From Congeria kusceri (lineage: Eukaryota > Mollusca > Bivalvia > Myida > Dreissenidae), in NCBI GenBank assembly GCA_027627225.1, contig CM051030.1:27826927-27890926 (forward strand): DNA of 64,000 bases, in the 5' to 3' direction. The position numbers were made by a program, and so were the translations under genes. Positions within the stretch are counted from its first letter, which is position 1; each line of letters opens with the position of its first letter. Positions 10,440 to 23,300 of this stretch are shown here, piece after piece. A model generated the notes under the pieces. The model did not search any database and was not told where the DNA came from. It saw only the letters and a list, made by a program, of their open reading frames with translations.

Positions 10440-13110
10440 AATGAATGGGAAGCCCTATAATACAGTTGCAAAAAGGACGTTGGAAACTTTTTTAACACAA
10501 ATTAGCTGATTTTTTTGAAAAACAGCCATTTTGTAAACCCAGTACAATTCATGATGGACATGGCCTGGAACGTTAATTTTTTTTAGATGAACATGTGTTA
10601 ATGCAGCACACATTGGTTATGTCTATTATGTTTATATTTATTTCATTTATAAAATGTTGTAATTGTTAAATTAGTTAATACAACTCTTTTGTTCATGTTC
10701 TAGATTATGTGTTTTAGACTTTTATAATAAATATTGTTTATAATAGAATATACCATGACGAAACAAAGATTGATTTTAATGTTTTATGTTCAAAAAACAG
10801 GAACTAATTTTATATATTGCTTGTTCTTCGTATCTAAGAACTTTTTTAAGTTTTATGGGAGTATCTTACTTATGTTCTCAATAATTATTTAAAAATATTT
10901 TTAAAAAAGGTCTGTCTGAAAAAAAAAATCCGGCTTAATGTTTTATGGAGGTAGGCTTAAAAACTGTTTTAATTTTCAAATATGCATGGTAAAGTTTATT
11001 TGTTTTGCCTTCATTGTGTGGCTTATAGTCCAAGAATAAAATATATTATGGTTTAGATTCAGAACATGCATAAAATAAGCAAGTTTATCACATTTTGTTT
11101 ATGGCTTTAAAAAAAAATCGAACAGGAAAATTCTCATCGATCATAAATATAATTAGCAATATGAATACATATTACTTCCATATAAATTCATTCAAGAATA
11201 ATTGTTGATTATTTTCATAATATGTGTTCAATATACCATTTTTAAATGTATATTTATATAAAGTTTATTAAATATTAATGAAGTATTTCACTTGTAAAGA
11301 TGCCTATAGCTTTTCAGTTGTTGATGTGTTTAGCAAAAGAGGGGGTATGGTAATTAAAAAACTATATCTGACAAACCAAACGGTAAAATCTCCTAACATT
11401 TTGAAGAAGAGTCCAGATATTAATGCCCTTCAAGAAAATAATATGATTTGTTTTGTTCTAGACATTGAGTATGATGGGTTGAATACCTTAAGCAGATGTA
11501 ACTAAAATACTTGCGAATGCAGAAAACCTACATAATTTTAATTGCTGTATAGTCGAAGCCCCACTTCAACAAGGATGTGTTGTATTTTGTTTTGTTAAGG
11601 TGGCCCTTTTGTAGCTTACCACTATGTTTTGAATCTCTAGGTCACACCGATTAACTGGTGCAAATAATATGCGCACAAGTCTTGGATATAATTGCCCACC
11701 CTTCCGTCAATCCGTCCATCTGTAAACACTGCATATTGCGATTACTCAAAAAGTGTTTAAGGTATATTAATGAATCATGGTATACATATACTTGGAAATG
11801 TAATGATTATGCACGACCTTTTATTTTTTTACCAGAGGAAAAGGTCAGATCACTGTTACTAAACCTAGAAAAAACACTCTTAATAATGCAATAACTTGAA
11901 CTGTACGTAATTTATGATCCTGATACATTGTATACAGATAAAGATACATAACAGAAATATGCACAGCTTTTTATGTTCACCAGAAGTCAAAGGTCAGGTT
12001 ATCGCTAATAAAAATAGAAAAACAATGTTTTAATAATATTAAAAGACGCAACGTTTATTTAGTTTCCATGTTCAAATTAATATATTTACGGAAGAAAACA
12101 CACAGTATACATAGACATTTGAAATTTGAACCATTTACACGGAGGTAGAATTGGTCAAGAATGAATAAAGTGGCATCTTGATGGGCCAATCAGGAAGCGT
12201 CGTGTAAACCTTGACGTATACAGTGCTACAGACATGAGCGGGTTACAAGAAATTTCTCTAAAGACTTGAGAAATTCGGATCTGAAAATTATGCTAAACTA
12301 ACGTTGTTCACTTTTGCCAGAGTAGAATAATGCATTTTGACATCGTGATGGTTTTGTGACGGTATGATTTGATTTCTCTTGGTAACACATTCTGCCGTGT
12401 ATGTCCACACGAGACCCCGTTTAAAAGATTGGTATATTGGGTCAATATTTTTGTATACATGTATGTTTCACCAAATAAAATAAATGAGTATGTAGCTGAG
12501 AAATACGATTGCTATACATTCTTGTGTTGATAACTAACATCGTTTATTGGACTTACCTTCGATGATGTTTGCTAAGGCACTTCCGTATATATATAAAATA
12601 TTCGAATTTCGGAATTACTGAGGTATTATCTTGAAATTGAAAATTGGTTAAGACCATGGAGCAGGATGAACGCTAAAATTCTAAACGTGCTCTTATATAT
12701 ATTTTTACAATTACAACTACCTAACTGAATACAGGTATCAGTGTTAAATATCAGTAATGTTTATTGGTGGAGTGTTTTCTTTGTTGCTCACTGTGGCGTA
12801 AATTGCAGTCCAGTAAATCGATGTATTACTTAGTGGGAAACGAGTTGATTCGTAAGATCTATTTAAAGGAGGCATTACTACTACCAGTACTACTACTACT
12901 ACTATCCTATGTTACTACAAGAACCGCATACATGTCAAGTGTATAGTATCAAAGAGAATCTATCGTCTATATTAGACAGTAATAAAAACACAATTATGAT
13001 ACATTTTCACAGGAAATACTATATTGTTAAATCAAAACCATCATCTGTCTTGATGACACACATGTTTCATCAATAAAGTTAAGCACTCAGGAAACCTGGA
13101 CAGTTTATAT
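10440..13110. other. AT-rich intergenic sequence
   Basis: Nothing supportable beyond a short CTA run (about 12877-12910). ORFs at 11278-11505, 11658-11894 and 12764-12946 show no domain. Confidence 0.4.
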
Positions 13111-13113
13111 TGC

Positions 13114-13401
13114 CTAACTATATGGAACTGGCGGAACGATATTACACAATGCCATTGTATAATGATATTGCCTTGCACGTACGTTCTTTAAAGTTGGCAA
13201 TCTTTCGATATCTATTGGATACTTAGATGGGCACATGCTCATGCAAGTGGGTCTTGAAAAGCCAACTTGAATGTTACGTATTTGGGGTGATTTGCTTATG
13301 CTGATGCACGATTCCTTCAGCGGAATTCTTTTCATGACCACCATGCTCCCTCTCGCTGTATCATACAGGGTTTCCGGTAGTCTATTTACACTTCTTAGCA
13401 C
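13114..13401 (-). CDS. Unrecognised 95-codon open stretch, possible exon or relic
   Basis: An open frame in a less AT-rich island, with a balanced residue mix (RIPLKESCISISK, CPSKYPIDIERLPTLK, QYHYTMALCNIVPP). It could be an exon of an unrecognised gene or an old transposon piece. No family recognised and no convincing splice pair found, so the call is weak. Confidence 0.25.
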   Translation of the reverse strand: MLRSVNRLPETLYDTARGSMVVMKRIPLKESCISISKSPQIRNIQVGFSRPTCMSMCPSKYPIDIERLPTLKNVRARQYHYTMALCNIVPPVPYS

Positions 13402-13574
13402 TTATAATTGATGTTTAATTCACCATTCGGCAAGGAATAATAAATCATAATATTTTAAGATCGTAAAATGCATACAGTTAAGATTTTGTAATGGCTACTA
13501 CAGACTAATGAAAAATCAAAATTGGACAAAATGTGTTAGCATTCGATATCTAAACAGGTATACATTCAGACTGC

Positions 13575-13700
13575 GATAGGAAACTTTAGTGCAAAAGAAA
13601 GAGAACTAGTACGGTGCATATTAAACATACAGACACAGTTATTGCACATTGTTCAGTTTGTATCAATGTTCTATATTAGAACTGAAGGAATTAAATCGGA
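13575..13700. repeat. Dispersed repeat R0, copy 1
   Basis: Shares AAAGAGAACT, a GTGC/GCGGTG-like variant, ACAGTTATTGCACATTGTTC and a following GAATTAAA..GGAATTGAA-like stretch with 52725-52835. In both places it precedes an R1 copy, in the same order and orientation. Confidence 0.6.
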
Positions 13701-13701
13701 A

Positions 13702-14287
13702 GTATACTTGAAAGTAAATCAGTACCATTTTATGTAATTAATGAGTCGTCGTGCAATACTTAGACATGTTCAAAATCATCAAACAAAACAGTGTTTTGTC
13801 CTTCGATGGATTGATTAGCATTGTGAAAATGAATTGACAGCACTAATTTGAAATTATTTTTGGTTTCAATTGACATTTGACATTTCACCGTAAGAAATAA
13901 TAGAGAAACTAAATGATTGTCTAAAGAGATCCATTTACATCGATATATTTATAAGCATTTAAAACAACACTACTGGTTTCAATTACATTTAATACATGAA
14001 CACACGTACATTATTCACAGTCATAGTATTGAAGCTCTGCTAACAGATGTACATTCATGTCCAGTTTGCATAACGAATGTGAATGTAATGTTCCTACCAA
14101 ATCTACGTGATGTATCTAATGGGGATTCTGAATTCAAATGTGGAAGCTTATTTTATTGGGTACATGGTGTTAATTGTGTGCTACATAATGATTCAGCACT
14201 ATTTATCAATTCTACTTAACAGTTTACATTACTGATATTCATATATAAATGATACAAATCTACCACTTGGGCCACAATCTTAAAATG
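13702..14287. other. AT-rich intergenic sequence
   Basis: The ORF at 13917-14219 (100 codons) has no recognisable domain. Nothing else seen. Confidence 0.35.
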
Positions 14288-14485
14288 TTAAATGACGAAG
14301 ACTTCCTTGTAGATGTACATTTAAACTGTAAACATGTCTCAAACGTTTCACTCGATTGGCTGTATAATAAACTAACTTTAAAACATGGTTTACACGATAG
14401 CCCAGTCGTTAAATTTTAAATGAAAATACTTCCTTGTACATGTGTAGGTTTATACTGTAAACATACAACTAACGTTTCACTCGCT
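14288..14485. repeat. Diverged local duplication, ~130 bp apart
   Basis: ACTTCCTTGTA, then ACTGTAAACAT, then ACGTTTCACTCG occur at 14300-14352 and again at 14430-14483. Confidence 0.5.
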
Positions 14486-14489
14486 CACC

Positions 14490-15660
14490 TACAGAGATAA
14501 ACTTAGCATTCAAGTGTTTTACAGCATTGTAAATACACACGTACATGCATTGGTTAAAATAACGATCGTGTTGTACGTACATTTAAATCAGTCACAAGCG
14601 AAAAATATATCCATCCAAGGTTAGTGTTAATCAATTTAAACATTTAAATAAACCGAATAGGTATCACGGAAGAAATATATGATAAATATGTTAAAACACA
14701 TACATATACGAACTCAAACTCGCTTGATGGTAAGAAGTATGGACTTCGACACCGTACATTTCTTCCTATTCAAATAGACAGGCGCACAGATGCTGGTGCG
14801 GGGGCTCCTTATAGAATAACGCACGAGTGTCCCAAAGGCATCATCTGAACATCGGAAACGTACCGACCGAACGCCAGCCGTTAACGAACTAGGAAATTTG
14901 GTGAATTTCCTAGAAAGTCGATAAGTTACGATCGGCTCAAGCTGAGCCATGTACATTCAATATCGGGGCATTTGTTTTCGATCTGTTCGCGCTATGCCAG
15001 TAATTCGGACAGACCGGTCGGGCGCCTGGTTTTATGTGATCTAAATATTTCTATATCTATATTTTTCCGCCTAAGAACCTTATGCTGATATACATTGAAA
15101 ATAACAAATACAATGTGTCATGTAATAAATGATATTTTTGTATTAGTCCGTTGTATCAGCCTGTACTGCATGTAATTACATGTATGCGTATATTGGTCAA
15201 ACATTTGTCAAACACGCGATACACTTGGTTGTAGGAGAACAACAAATTGTGATGCCTCCCAACAAAACGAAATTCATTTAAGGCCTACAGAAAACAATAA
15301 GTGTGTTTTTGGTGGCAGCGCAAAAGCAGAAGTTCGATCAGTAGGATTTTGGAGAATTTCTTATGGAAATCTTCTGGTGTGATTTTCAATATCCATGCTT
15401 TTGTCAATCATGACAGCAGCATTAAATGATGGATAATTGTTTTTCGGCGTAGCTGTTTAACCCAACTTTTGACCTTTCTCAACATTCAATCAAATGTTGT
15501 GACAATTTCCCGCCAGTAGTCCCAAATGAATAAATCCTAACATTGCATCGGCTAGTTTAAAAGAAATCCCCACCACGGCCGGTAAAAAATTGGCTCCATT
15601 TCTTTTCGGAGGTAAATGGAAAAAAATGAGCCAATGTGGAAACATCCAGACATACCTCTT
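14490..15660. other. Intergenic sequence with a GC-richer island
   Basis: Positions 14750-15025 are less AT-rich and carry a minus-strand ORF (14714-14956) with no recognised domain, plus a perfect 10 bp inverted repeat at 14889-14913. The rest is AT-rich and featureless to me. Confidence 0.35.
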
Positions 15661-15666
15661 TACTTT

Positions 15667-16160
15667 GTTTACGTTTTTGACTTATTTCCAGTTCTGAGCT
15701 CCCTACTCAGAAGTTGCATTGGCTCAATTTTCATGTTCAATGTGCATGCCAGTGTTTACAGGCCGTGTAACATGACCTTGGGAAAATCCCCCGTTAACAT
15801 CGCATATTCGATAGGCAACATTCCATAGAATACACTCGCTAACTAACCTGCGCCTATTAATAGTATAAACGTCAGCAACACTGATTCTTCTAACAAGCAT
15901 ACAGAGAACGATAGACAATAAGATAAATAATGTATAGATAATTACTTATATTTATAAACTTACCAGTCATGTTTATAGATCTATTTATTAAAAATTATTT
16001 ATAATTGCATTTTCTCTTATCTTTCACTGTAGAGGATATTTAATGTATAAATTATAGATTTTGCATCTTGCTATAAATAGACACTGGCGGAAGCTTCGGA
16101 CATAAGTAATTTAACGTAAAATGTTCATTTAAATTTGGTATTTTTACTTTATGTGCATTT
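15667..16160. repeat. Dispersed repeat R1, copy 1
   Basis: Close match to 53565-54070. Shared landmarks include TTGGCTCAATTTTCAT, CAGGCCGTGTAACATGACC, CGATAGGCAACATTCCATAG, AATTACTTATATTTATAAAC and CTATAAATAGACACTG. The copy ends where the transposase fossil on the minus strand begins. Confidence 0.85.
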
Positions 16161-16491
16161 CATGAATGCCAACATGCCGGTACTTTCCACATAACAAGCG
16201 AATCAGCAAGCATGGCATGCACGGTGGTCTTGCCGATTCCCAATATGTCAGAAATAAACCGAACGCTTGCACTTCGGATATCTCAATAGCGTCCTCAATC
16301 GCCGTAATGATGTTGCTGTTAACATTTTTTAGGCGATCTGGTCGGTCTTCGTCTGCTGTGCTTGTTATACAATCGTTCATGACACTTTTACATAGTTATC
16401 ATGTGACATGTTCTTTTCCTGTGGCTCCTTTTAGCATGTTCGCCGTCTCTTGCGGTGATTTTTTCCATGTTACACAAAGTTTCATGATTGA
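16160..16491 (-). pseudogene. Mariner-like transposase N-terminal fossil
   Basis: Read on the minus strand: IMKLCVTWKKSPQETANMLK, two stops near the middle, then a STADEDRPDRLKNV linker, NSNIITAIEDAIEISE and, after a frameshift, SVRFISDILGIGKTTVH. This is the order of the mariner N-terminus: a first helix-turn-helix with a KxGKTATET-like segment, a GRP linker and a second helix-turn-helix ending in KTTVH. No catalytic domain follows before the R1 repeat. It covers roughly the first 110 residues of a ~350-residue transposase. Confidence 0.65.
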
Positions 16492-16529
16492 CCAGTGTTC
16501 GGTAGCGTCAAAGGACGTCAGTTGTTGTT

Positions 16530-17728
16530 AGAAACAATGCCGCAGGTGGTTTAGAATACATGTAATAAAGAGCAAACGCACCGACGTATGCACAAAACAA
16601 ATATACATCATGAATAGAGTACCTGAGCATGTAAATAAATAACTCTGTATATAATATAACAACTATCGTGAACAGCCATGAAAGGCGGTTTGAGAGCGTT
16701 GCTAATAATTGTTTTGCTTTTCTATCTACTGATTATATGTTGCTATTGTTGCGTCTATCATCAACATCGATGAACATAACATTTATAAAAAAAATCATCC
16801 TATTATTGCGCTGTTCATAGTTATTTTATTAGTCTTAAGCTTATTAAATACATAAATACCAAGGTCGCAATATATTGCAATAAATATCGTAATAAATGAA
16901 AAAATAACCATAATATATCGCAATATGGATTTATAATACCCCTAATTGTTATGATTCTTTCACAAACAACTAAGTTAAAGTTACACTATACTATAGTTAG
17001 AAAATATTTTTCGGACATAAACGCGTTTTAAATATATTTTACTATTACGCGTATTTTTCGGACACACCTCGTATTTTATACAGCCAAGGTATGTAATCTG
17101 GCCTTTTACACCACGTATAACGGCTTCTTCCTGAAACAAAATATGACGATGATCTTTGCCGTATGCTATAAATTGGTTATGGTACAACGTCTTGAAATCG
17201 TGTGCACAAGAAGGGATGTAAGCTGTGACTTGTTACTTGTTTCCATTTCACGCATCGTGCATCAGTAAGTTTTAAATATGTTGATCTGGTGAACGTTAAA
17301 CCATTGAGTAGTTAAATTGTAATTCAATTCAAGAATTATTCTCCTTTATTTGTTTTAACTTAAATTGTCATGCTTTGAGATTGCGAATTTGGTACATGCA
17401 TGTGTATTTTTATTTAATTCCGGGCAATTGTGAGGTTTTGCAAACTTTTAAACCGGGTTTAACCCCAATATATTGTATTGACCTTCTAAGGCGGTGATCC
17501 AGTTTTAATCCGTTTATATGTGTGTTGTTTTGTGCATATAGTACTCTGTTGCGTTTGTAATTTCTTCACATGCTTTATATTGACGGCTGATGATGTTGAT
17601 AATGGTGTCTCTCCTGCTGATATTTCCAGGGATTTAACACATATTTAAACTTTAAAATCATTATATTAACACAGTATGGATTTGTATCAATAACCCATTC
17701 TTCCGACTTGTAATGACATTAAACAAAA
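16530..17728. other. AT-rich intergenic sequence
   Basis: No gene or clear repeat recognised. The short minus ORF at 16981-17187 has no domain. Confidence 0.4.
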
Positions 17729-18870
17729 ACAAGAATATCGGTAGAACCGATGGATGCTCCCCGATGCAACTTTGACATCTAAATGTGGCCTTGACAACTT
17801 AACTCTAAGAACCTGATTCATACGGAGACACGTTGTCATACTGACGCTAACATGCATGTGGTCTTAAAATATATTTTAAATGTTAAAGTCCGGACAAGCA
17901 AAAGGCCAATTTTGACTTTTGACCTTAATGTGTGACTCTGACCTTTGACCTACAGGTCCAGTTCATGTTGTTACATGCCGTCTTATTAAGGAAAACATTT
18001 GTGCCATTTAATTGGAAAATAGCTCGATACATGATCAAGTTAGTCAGTCAGTTAGTCAGGACAAGGAAACATTGTTTTTGAGCTTTGACCTCTAAGAGTG
18101 AAATTGACCTCTGTTTTACATGCACTTCAAGTTGTCTTATTGAGGTTATCATTTGTGCTAGGTAGACTTCAAAATTCATTGCAAGTTTACGAACAAGCAG
18201 TGTCAATTTTGCATTTGACCTCAAGTTGTGACATTGAGCTTTGACACAGGGACCTAATTGATGAGCTGTACACACCAGCTCATTGCAGAAAATATTTGTG
18301 CCAAATAAAGTTTCCTCTATCCATGGCCAAGTTATAATGTGGGTGGACAACAATAAAAAGCTAATTTTTAATCAAAGGGCATAAAAATCATCAGACCGGA
18401 ACGACCTGACAATGTGCGCATGTCCCCTTGGTAGGAAAGATGCCTTTGCAGTTTCTTTGAATTGGAGTTTTTATTTCCTGAAATATCTAGCGAAAAGACA
18501 ATATTCCACCAAAGTGTATTATTTTAATATGAAAATGTAAGAACTCCCTCAAAAATCATCATACCGAAACGATTTGACAGTATGCGCATGTCACTTTGGT
18601 AGGGAAGCTGCATATAAAGTTTAATTAAATTTGGGTTATTCGTTCATGAGATCTTGCGCGGAAATGAAAATTTCCTTCGACAATTTCCTATTTCTAATCA
18701 CAGGCAAGAACCGACAATATGCGCATGTTCACCCTATAGGAATGCTGCATATAAAGGTTCATTAAATTCGGTTCATTAGTTCCAGAAATCTCAGGCGGAA
18801 ACAAATTACTGGACGGACGGAAGGATAGAAGGACGGACGGACGAAAAAACAGAATGACGGACGGACATGG
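17729..18870 (+). mobile_element. Hairpin-ended repeat element with tandem units and GGAC tail
   Basis: Starts ACAAG (17729-17733), followed by a hairpin: ATCGGT (17737-17742), AGA, ACCGAT (17746-17751). The interior has diverged tandem units rich in TTGACCT (17900-18350) and then about three units marked by CATACCG/CAGACCGGAACGA and TGCGCATGT (18385, 18560, 18720). It ends in a GGAC-rich tract (18810-18866). The plan matches the other hairpin-ended elements here; membership is inferred. Confidence 0.6.
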
Positions 18871-20082
18871 AGTATGATGGATAAAATCATCAGAGAAATT
18901 AGTTTCATACCCAGACAAACTGAATTGCAGTCAAATTAGAATTCGGACAGACGTACAGAGCGCCGACTGTTTGCTTCCTCATTCGAAGCATAAAAATAAA
19001 TATAAAATATAAGTAGCATTTGGGTGTTTCCTCAAATTCGTAATTGCGTTTTTAATTCTTAAACGCGCAACCAAAAATGACACTAAATGATAAACCTGAG
19101 ATGTTACTAAGTATGGCTCTAATGACATATCAAAGAAAATGTGTTGTATAATACAACCATTAATTTGTACGGCGAATTTTGATATCACCATATTATCGTT
19201 TTACTTTTAATTCCACAAATTAAAGATACTTGTAAACGCCCGTTGTTTTCTATTCAAATGCTTATCAAAATCAAACAAAAACAGGTAATATATAAACATA
19301 CAATTTAAATAAAGTCACAAGTTCCTATCCTAAAATAGTTTTATGTGTGCACGTGTATTTCTTTGTGTGTCTGGCTTATGTTAGCATGTCGTTGTTAGTG
19401 CGTAGTGCAAATATAATATAAATACTCGTGATTTATTTACAAGATTGATAACGTTAACGGTATTACGAGTATATTGATACTGATAACATACATTATTATA
19501 GGCGTTGATAAAGTAAGTATTGTAATATATAATGGATATTGTTTAAGGAATGTTATTCAGTAAAGCAACATTTATGTATAACAATGTGCCCCGGCAGAGT
19601 TATGCTTCTTATCCGATTTGCGTATAAGCGCTGCCAGTGTCTGTATATGCATTTGTAACATGTCGCCCCAAGATTCGTTTATTTCAACACCATGTTCATA
19701 TACACGCTTTGTGCTGAAAATAGAAACAGCATGCATTATTACATGAATTTAATGTTTGACACTAAATAGCTATCATTACTTTTGTGATGGTCATATAGTA
19801 CTTATTAATATTGACTATGCACCGACCTTGACCTTTCATTTCCAGCTGCATACTTGTAGAATCCGGTACACCTGTCGCAATCGGATTGGACTTCAGTGGG
19901 TCATATACATGACTAAATTTGAATATAATTACATCAATTAAATCATCAATAAAATACGAAGGTTTAGTAGTTCTTATAACATTACCATGTAGTAATAAAA
20001 TTTGAAGATTATTGTGACGTTCGTTTTTCAGTTCGAGTCATGTTCAGGTTAAACTATATTTCCAAATGATTTATTATGTTTA
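18871..20082. other. Sequence downstream of the IgSF gene
   Basis: No gene recognised. It may include the 3' untranslated region of the minus-strand IgSF gene: AATAAA-like strings occur on the minus strand just below 20087. Confidence 0.35.
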
Positions 20083-20135
20083 TTAACTAGTAAGTGATGA
20101 AAATAAATAAAACATTGATATTTACGAGTACTTAC

Positions 20136-20243
20136 TGTAACCTAATTGGCACATAGGTGTTAGACAATGGGAAAGATGTATACATATATATGATGTGTTT
20201 TTTCCCTTTTCGAGCACCCAAGACATGTGTCAATTAGGTTACA
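20136..20243. repeat. Inverted repeat, 18 bp arms, 72 bp loop
   Basis: TGTAACCTAATTGGCACA (20136-20153) and TGTGTCAATTAGGTTACA (20226-20243) are reverse complements at 17 of 18 positions. It lies in the probable last intron or 3' region of the IgSF gene. Confidence 0.8.
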
Positions 20244-20328
20244 TATACATACAAAGATTTACAATGTACCATTCTTACAAACATGCTGCTAATCATGTAG
20301 AAATGTCAAGCCATAAAAAGACACTTAC

Positions 20329-20350
20329 CTATCAGTCGCTCCAGTGGCTC
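20329..20350 (-). CDS. IgSF gene exon 17: short cytoplasmic exon
   Basis: 22 nt between TTTTCAG and GTAAGT, reading RATGATD after joining. The splice signals are good, but the size makes this less certain. The terminal exon lies further down. Confidence 0.5.
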
Positions 20351-23300
20351 CTGAAAATATGTGCTTTGACATTAGGCATATGATATTGTACATATGTATC
20401 GTTAAATTAAAAATAACTAGAGTGTACTCAAACAAAACAATCCACACACTATTATGACAACGCTGTCAGTGATAGAAGATATACTACGTCAACTGAACGC
20501 ATTAACATGCAAAATCTTACGTAATGGTTCGTAAGTGTCTTCTTTTATTATTGTTGTATTTTCGTAGTGAACTGTGCCATCTGCAGTATCGTGCTCTCTA
20601 CACAGAAAAAGGAATAAATTTAGACAGCAAAGCCTTTAAAACAATAAGTAGGCACTACACAGAAATAACACTGTGAACCGCTTATGTTTGCCTGCATCTA
20701 ATCCCGATAATGGTATGCTTAACTTTTATACGTTAATCAGTATGAGTAAATAGTTTACATTTATAAGCCTTAATTACATGTGAGTTAAACATACATACAC
20801 AGACATTTTGCTGTATAATACACTTAGGAGTAAAACGCTGGTCCTGATAAATGATAATAATTTACTGTATAATAAATTGATACAATGATTACTCACGTTT
20901 GTTGGCTTTGAACTCCGGAATACAGATCTGAAATGGATTCAGTTTATATTAAGCTCGTGCATTTCTACACGCAAGTACATGCATCAATATTCATATATCT
21001 CTTCATGGAAGCCTCAGAAAATCGCACTGAATCGATGGTCATAGTATTAACATATCTCAATATAAATGGCAACATTAAATTACATTCAACGATCTATACG
21101 TAAAAGCTGTTTTTACTTCATCCCCTGGTTGTAAATATAACTTATTTTGGCACATTTATGAGTAATAATTATGTGTCTACTTGTAATGATTGGATTGTAC
21201 AAAGATAATTACGATCAGACATGTCCAGACGACTTCTGGGAGTTTCATAGGTGCTGCAACGCTCGTCTTGTGTTGTATCTGAAAGGTATCAATAAAGGAT
21301 CATGGACACACACATTAATAGCAGTTTATATATGACACAAAGATAACAGTATTAACCTTAAATACTAGAATTTGGAATGTACAACTAAAATGTAACAGGT
21401 TAACATGTAGAGGCTCACGTTTTCGTTCAACAGCAAATGCACAGGTTATGCGATATTTTCGAAAAATAAGGATCAAAGCGATTATGCCTGCAAGGAGACC
21501 AAGTGTTCCTCCTACCACCCCGCCTGCAATTCCAGCCACTGGCGAGGAGACTGAATCTGAAGGCAGAAGGAACAGCTTGTTTACGTTTAATTTTTAGAAA
21601 ATTACATGCTATGTTTATGTCTCAAAACGTTTCCCATATCCATATCGGTATCCGGTGCAAAATGTATAACTCTTTTATGTTTCAATATCATCAAATTTAT
21701 GGCATACACATCCAGTTTGTTTAATAACTAGAAAAGTTCAATAGGACACGGATGTACCAGCTGATTGGGACTTGTCAGAGGAATGTATTTAATGTAAAAT
21801 GTTCATCAGAAGTGAGTGTACTTAGCAAATCTGAAGTAACTTAAAATATTATATTTGTGGTAAAGAATATTAGCAAATGGAAATCTCGTGCAGAAAACCA
21901 TCACCAAATATTTAAGTCACTAAGGTATGCACAAGGAGGTATTCACACTGCACGATGCATTTAGCACTATATTGATGATATGTTTGCACAGTCCAAGTAA
22001 TTTGTTTTGACTAGGCATTAATGTATACGATTAATTGATAACAAAAAAGTAAAAGTAAATTGTACATGACCCATTCTTTGACAGAAACATCAACATGTAG
22101 CAAAATGCAATGTAGACAGGAATTCCAGTAGATTTGTCTGCAGTCGGACACAGTTTATGCTGTTGCCCCCAGTATAACAATAACATATTTGAATTGTATA
22201 TCATTTGTTTAATTATACCATTGCAAGCAATTGCATCATAATATCCAAATACAACACAATGTTCTCACCTGTAACACATACCTCCGTTGGAAAGGATGTA
22301 GGTACAGGTACAACATCTTTTATATAAAAAATAATAACATTATGGAGCGGACACAAAATACGACTCAATGCATTTGACCTCTGAGAGTGATATTGACCTT
22401 AGATAAATGGACCTGGACCTTGTGCCCGACACAACGGCTCATGATGGTGAACGTTTTTTACCATATACTTTCAAAATCCATCCAGAAATGACATAGTTAT
22501 AGAGAGTTATTAACTGTACACGATAAGCAGACATACTTCTTGAGACCTGGGTCTTGCGTGCGATATATCTCATGATAAAGAACATTGCTGCCAAGTAAAT
22601 TTTATTGACCGGACAACAACAAAATATCAATTATTTACCTTTTACCTCTCAGTGTCACCTTGATCTTACAGGTACAAACCTGGGTCTTGCGCGTGACACA
22701 TCGTCCCTTGATGGTGATTATTTCTACCAAGTAATTTCACAATCCATACAGCAATGACAAGAACTATTGACCGTACACGAAAAACAGAGCCAATTTAGTT
22801 AAGGTTCAGGTTTAGCTGAAATAAAAGTTAAACTTGCTTGGGGAAGAATTAACAACTATTGAAAATGCACACGATACACTCATTTGATTTATTAATATAT
22901 ACTAAGTGAGGATTCTTACAGGTAAACACGAAATGCTACTGTAATTAGTAGCTAAGTTTACCCAAGAAATGCTACAGAAAGGACAAGAAGCAAATTTTAA
23001 GGAATATTAAATATTATATAAATATAAATATAATATAAATATTAGAACAGTTCTCAAAACCGCAAGAAATGTGCCTTTCACCAAAACGTATCAGATTTAA
23101 TTACAGGAGACATATTAACATTGTATATGACTTTCAATGTTTATAATTGAAGTCGAATTATAATTTGGGTAAGCTTTATGGCTTTAAATAAAAATATCTT
23201 ATTCATATTCTCTTATCATACATCGTATCTTTTGACCAATATTTTATTACAACAGATCCTGCGCCATGACTTGTTGTACGCCCTTCGCGAGAAACGAGCT

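Noticed and set aside
16166..16531. 121-codon plus-strand ORF
   Set aside because: The minus strand of the same region carries the mariner helix-turn-helix remnants; the plus ORF is its shadow.
18805..18866. GGAC run as an independent microsatellite
   Set aside because: Similar GGAC/GACC runs end other hairpin-ended elements here (36310-36340, 38120), so it is more likely part of the element's 3' end.
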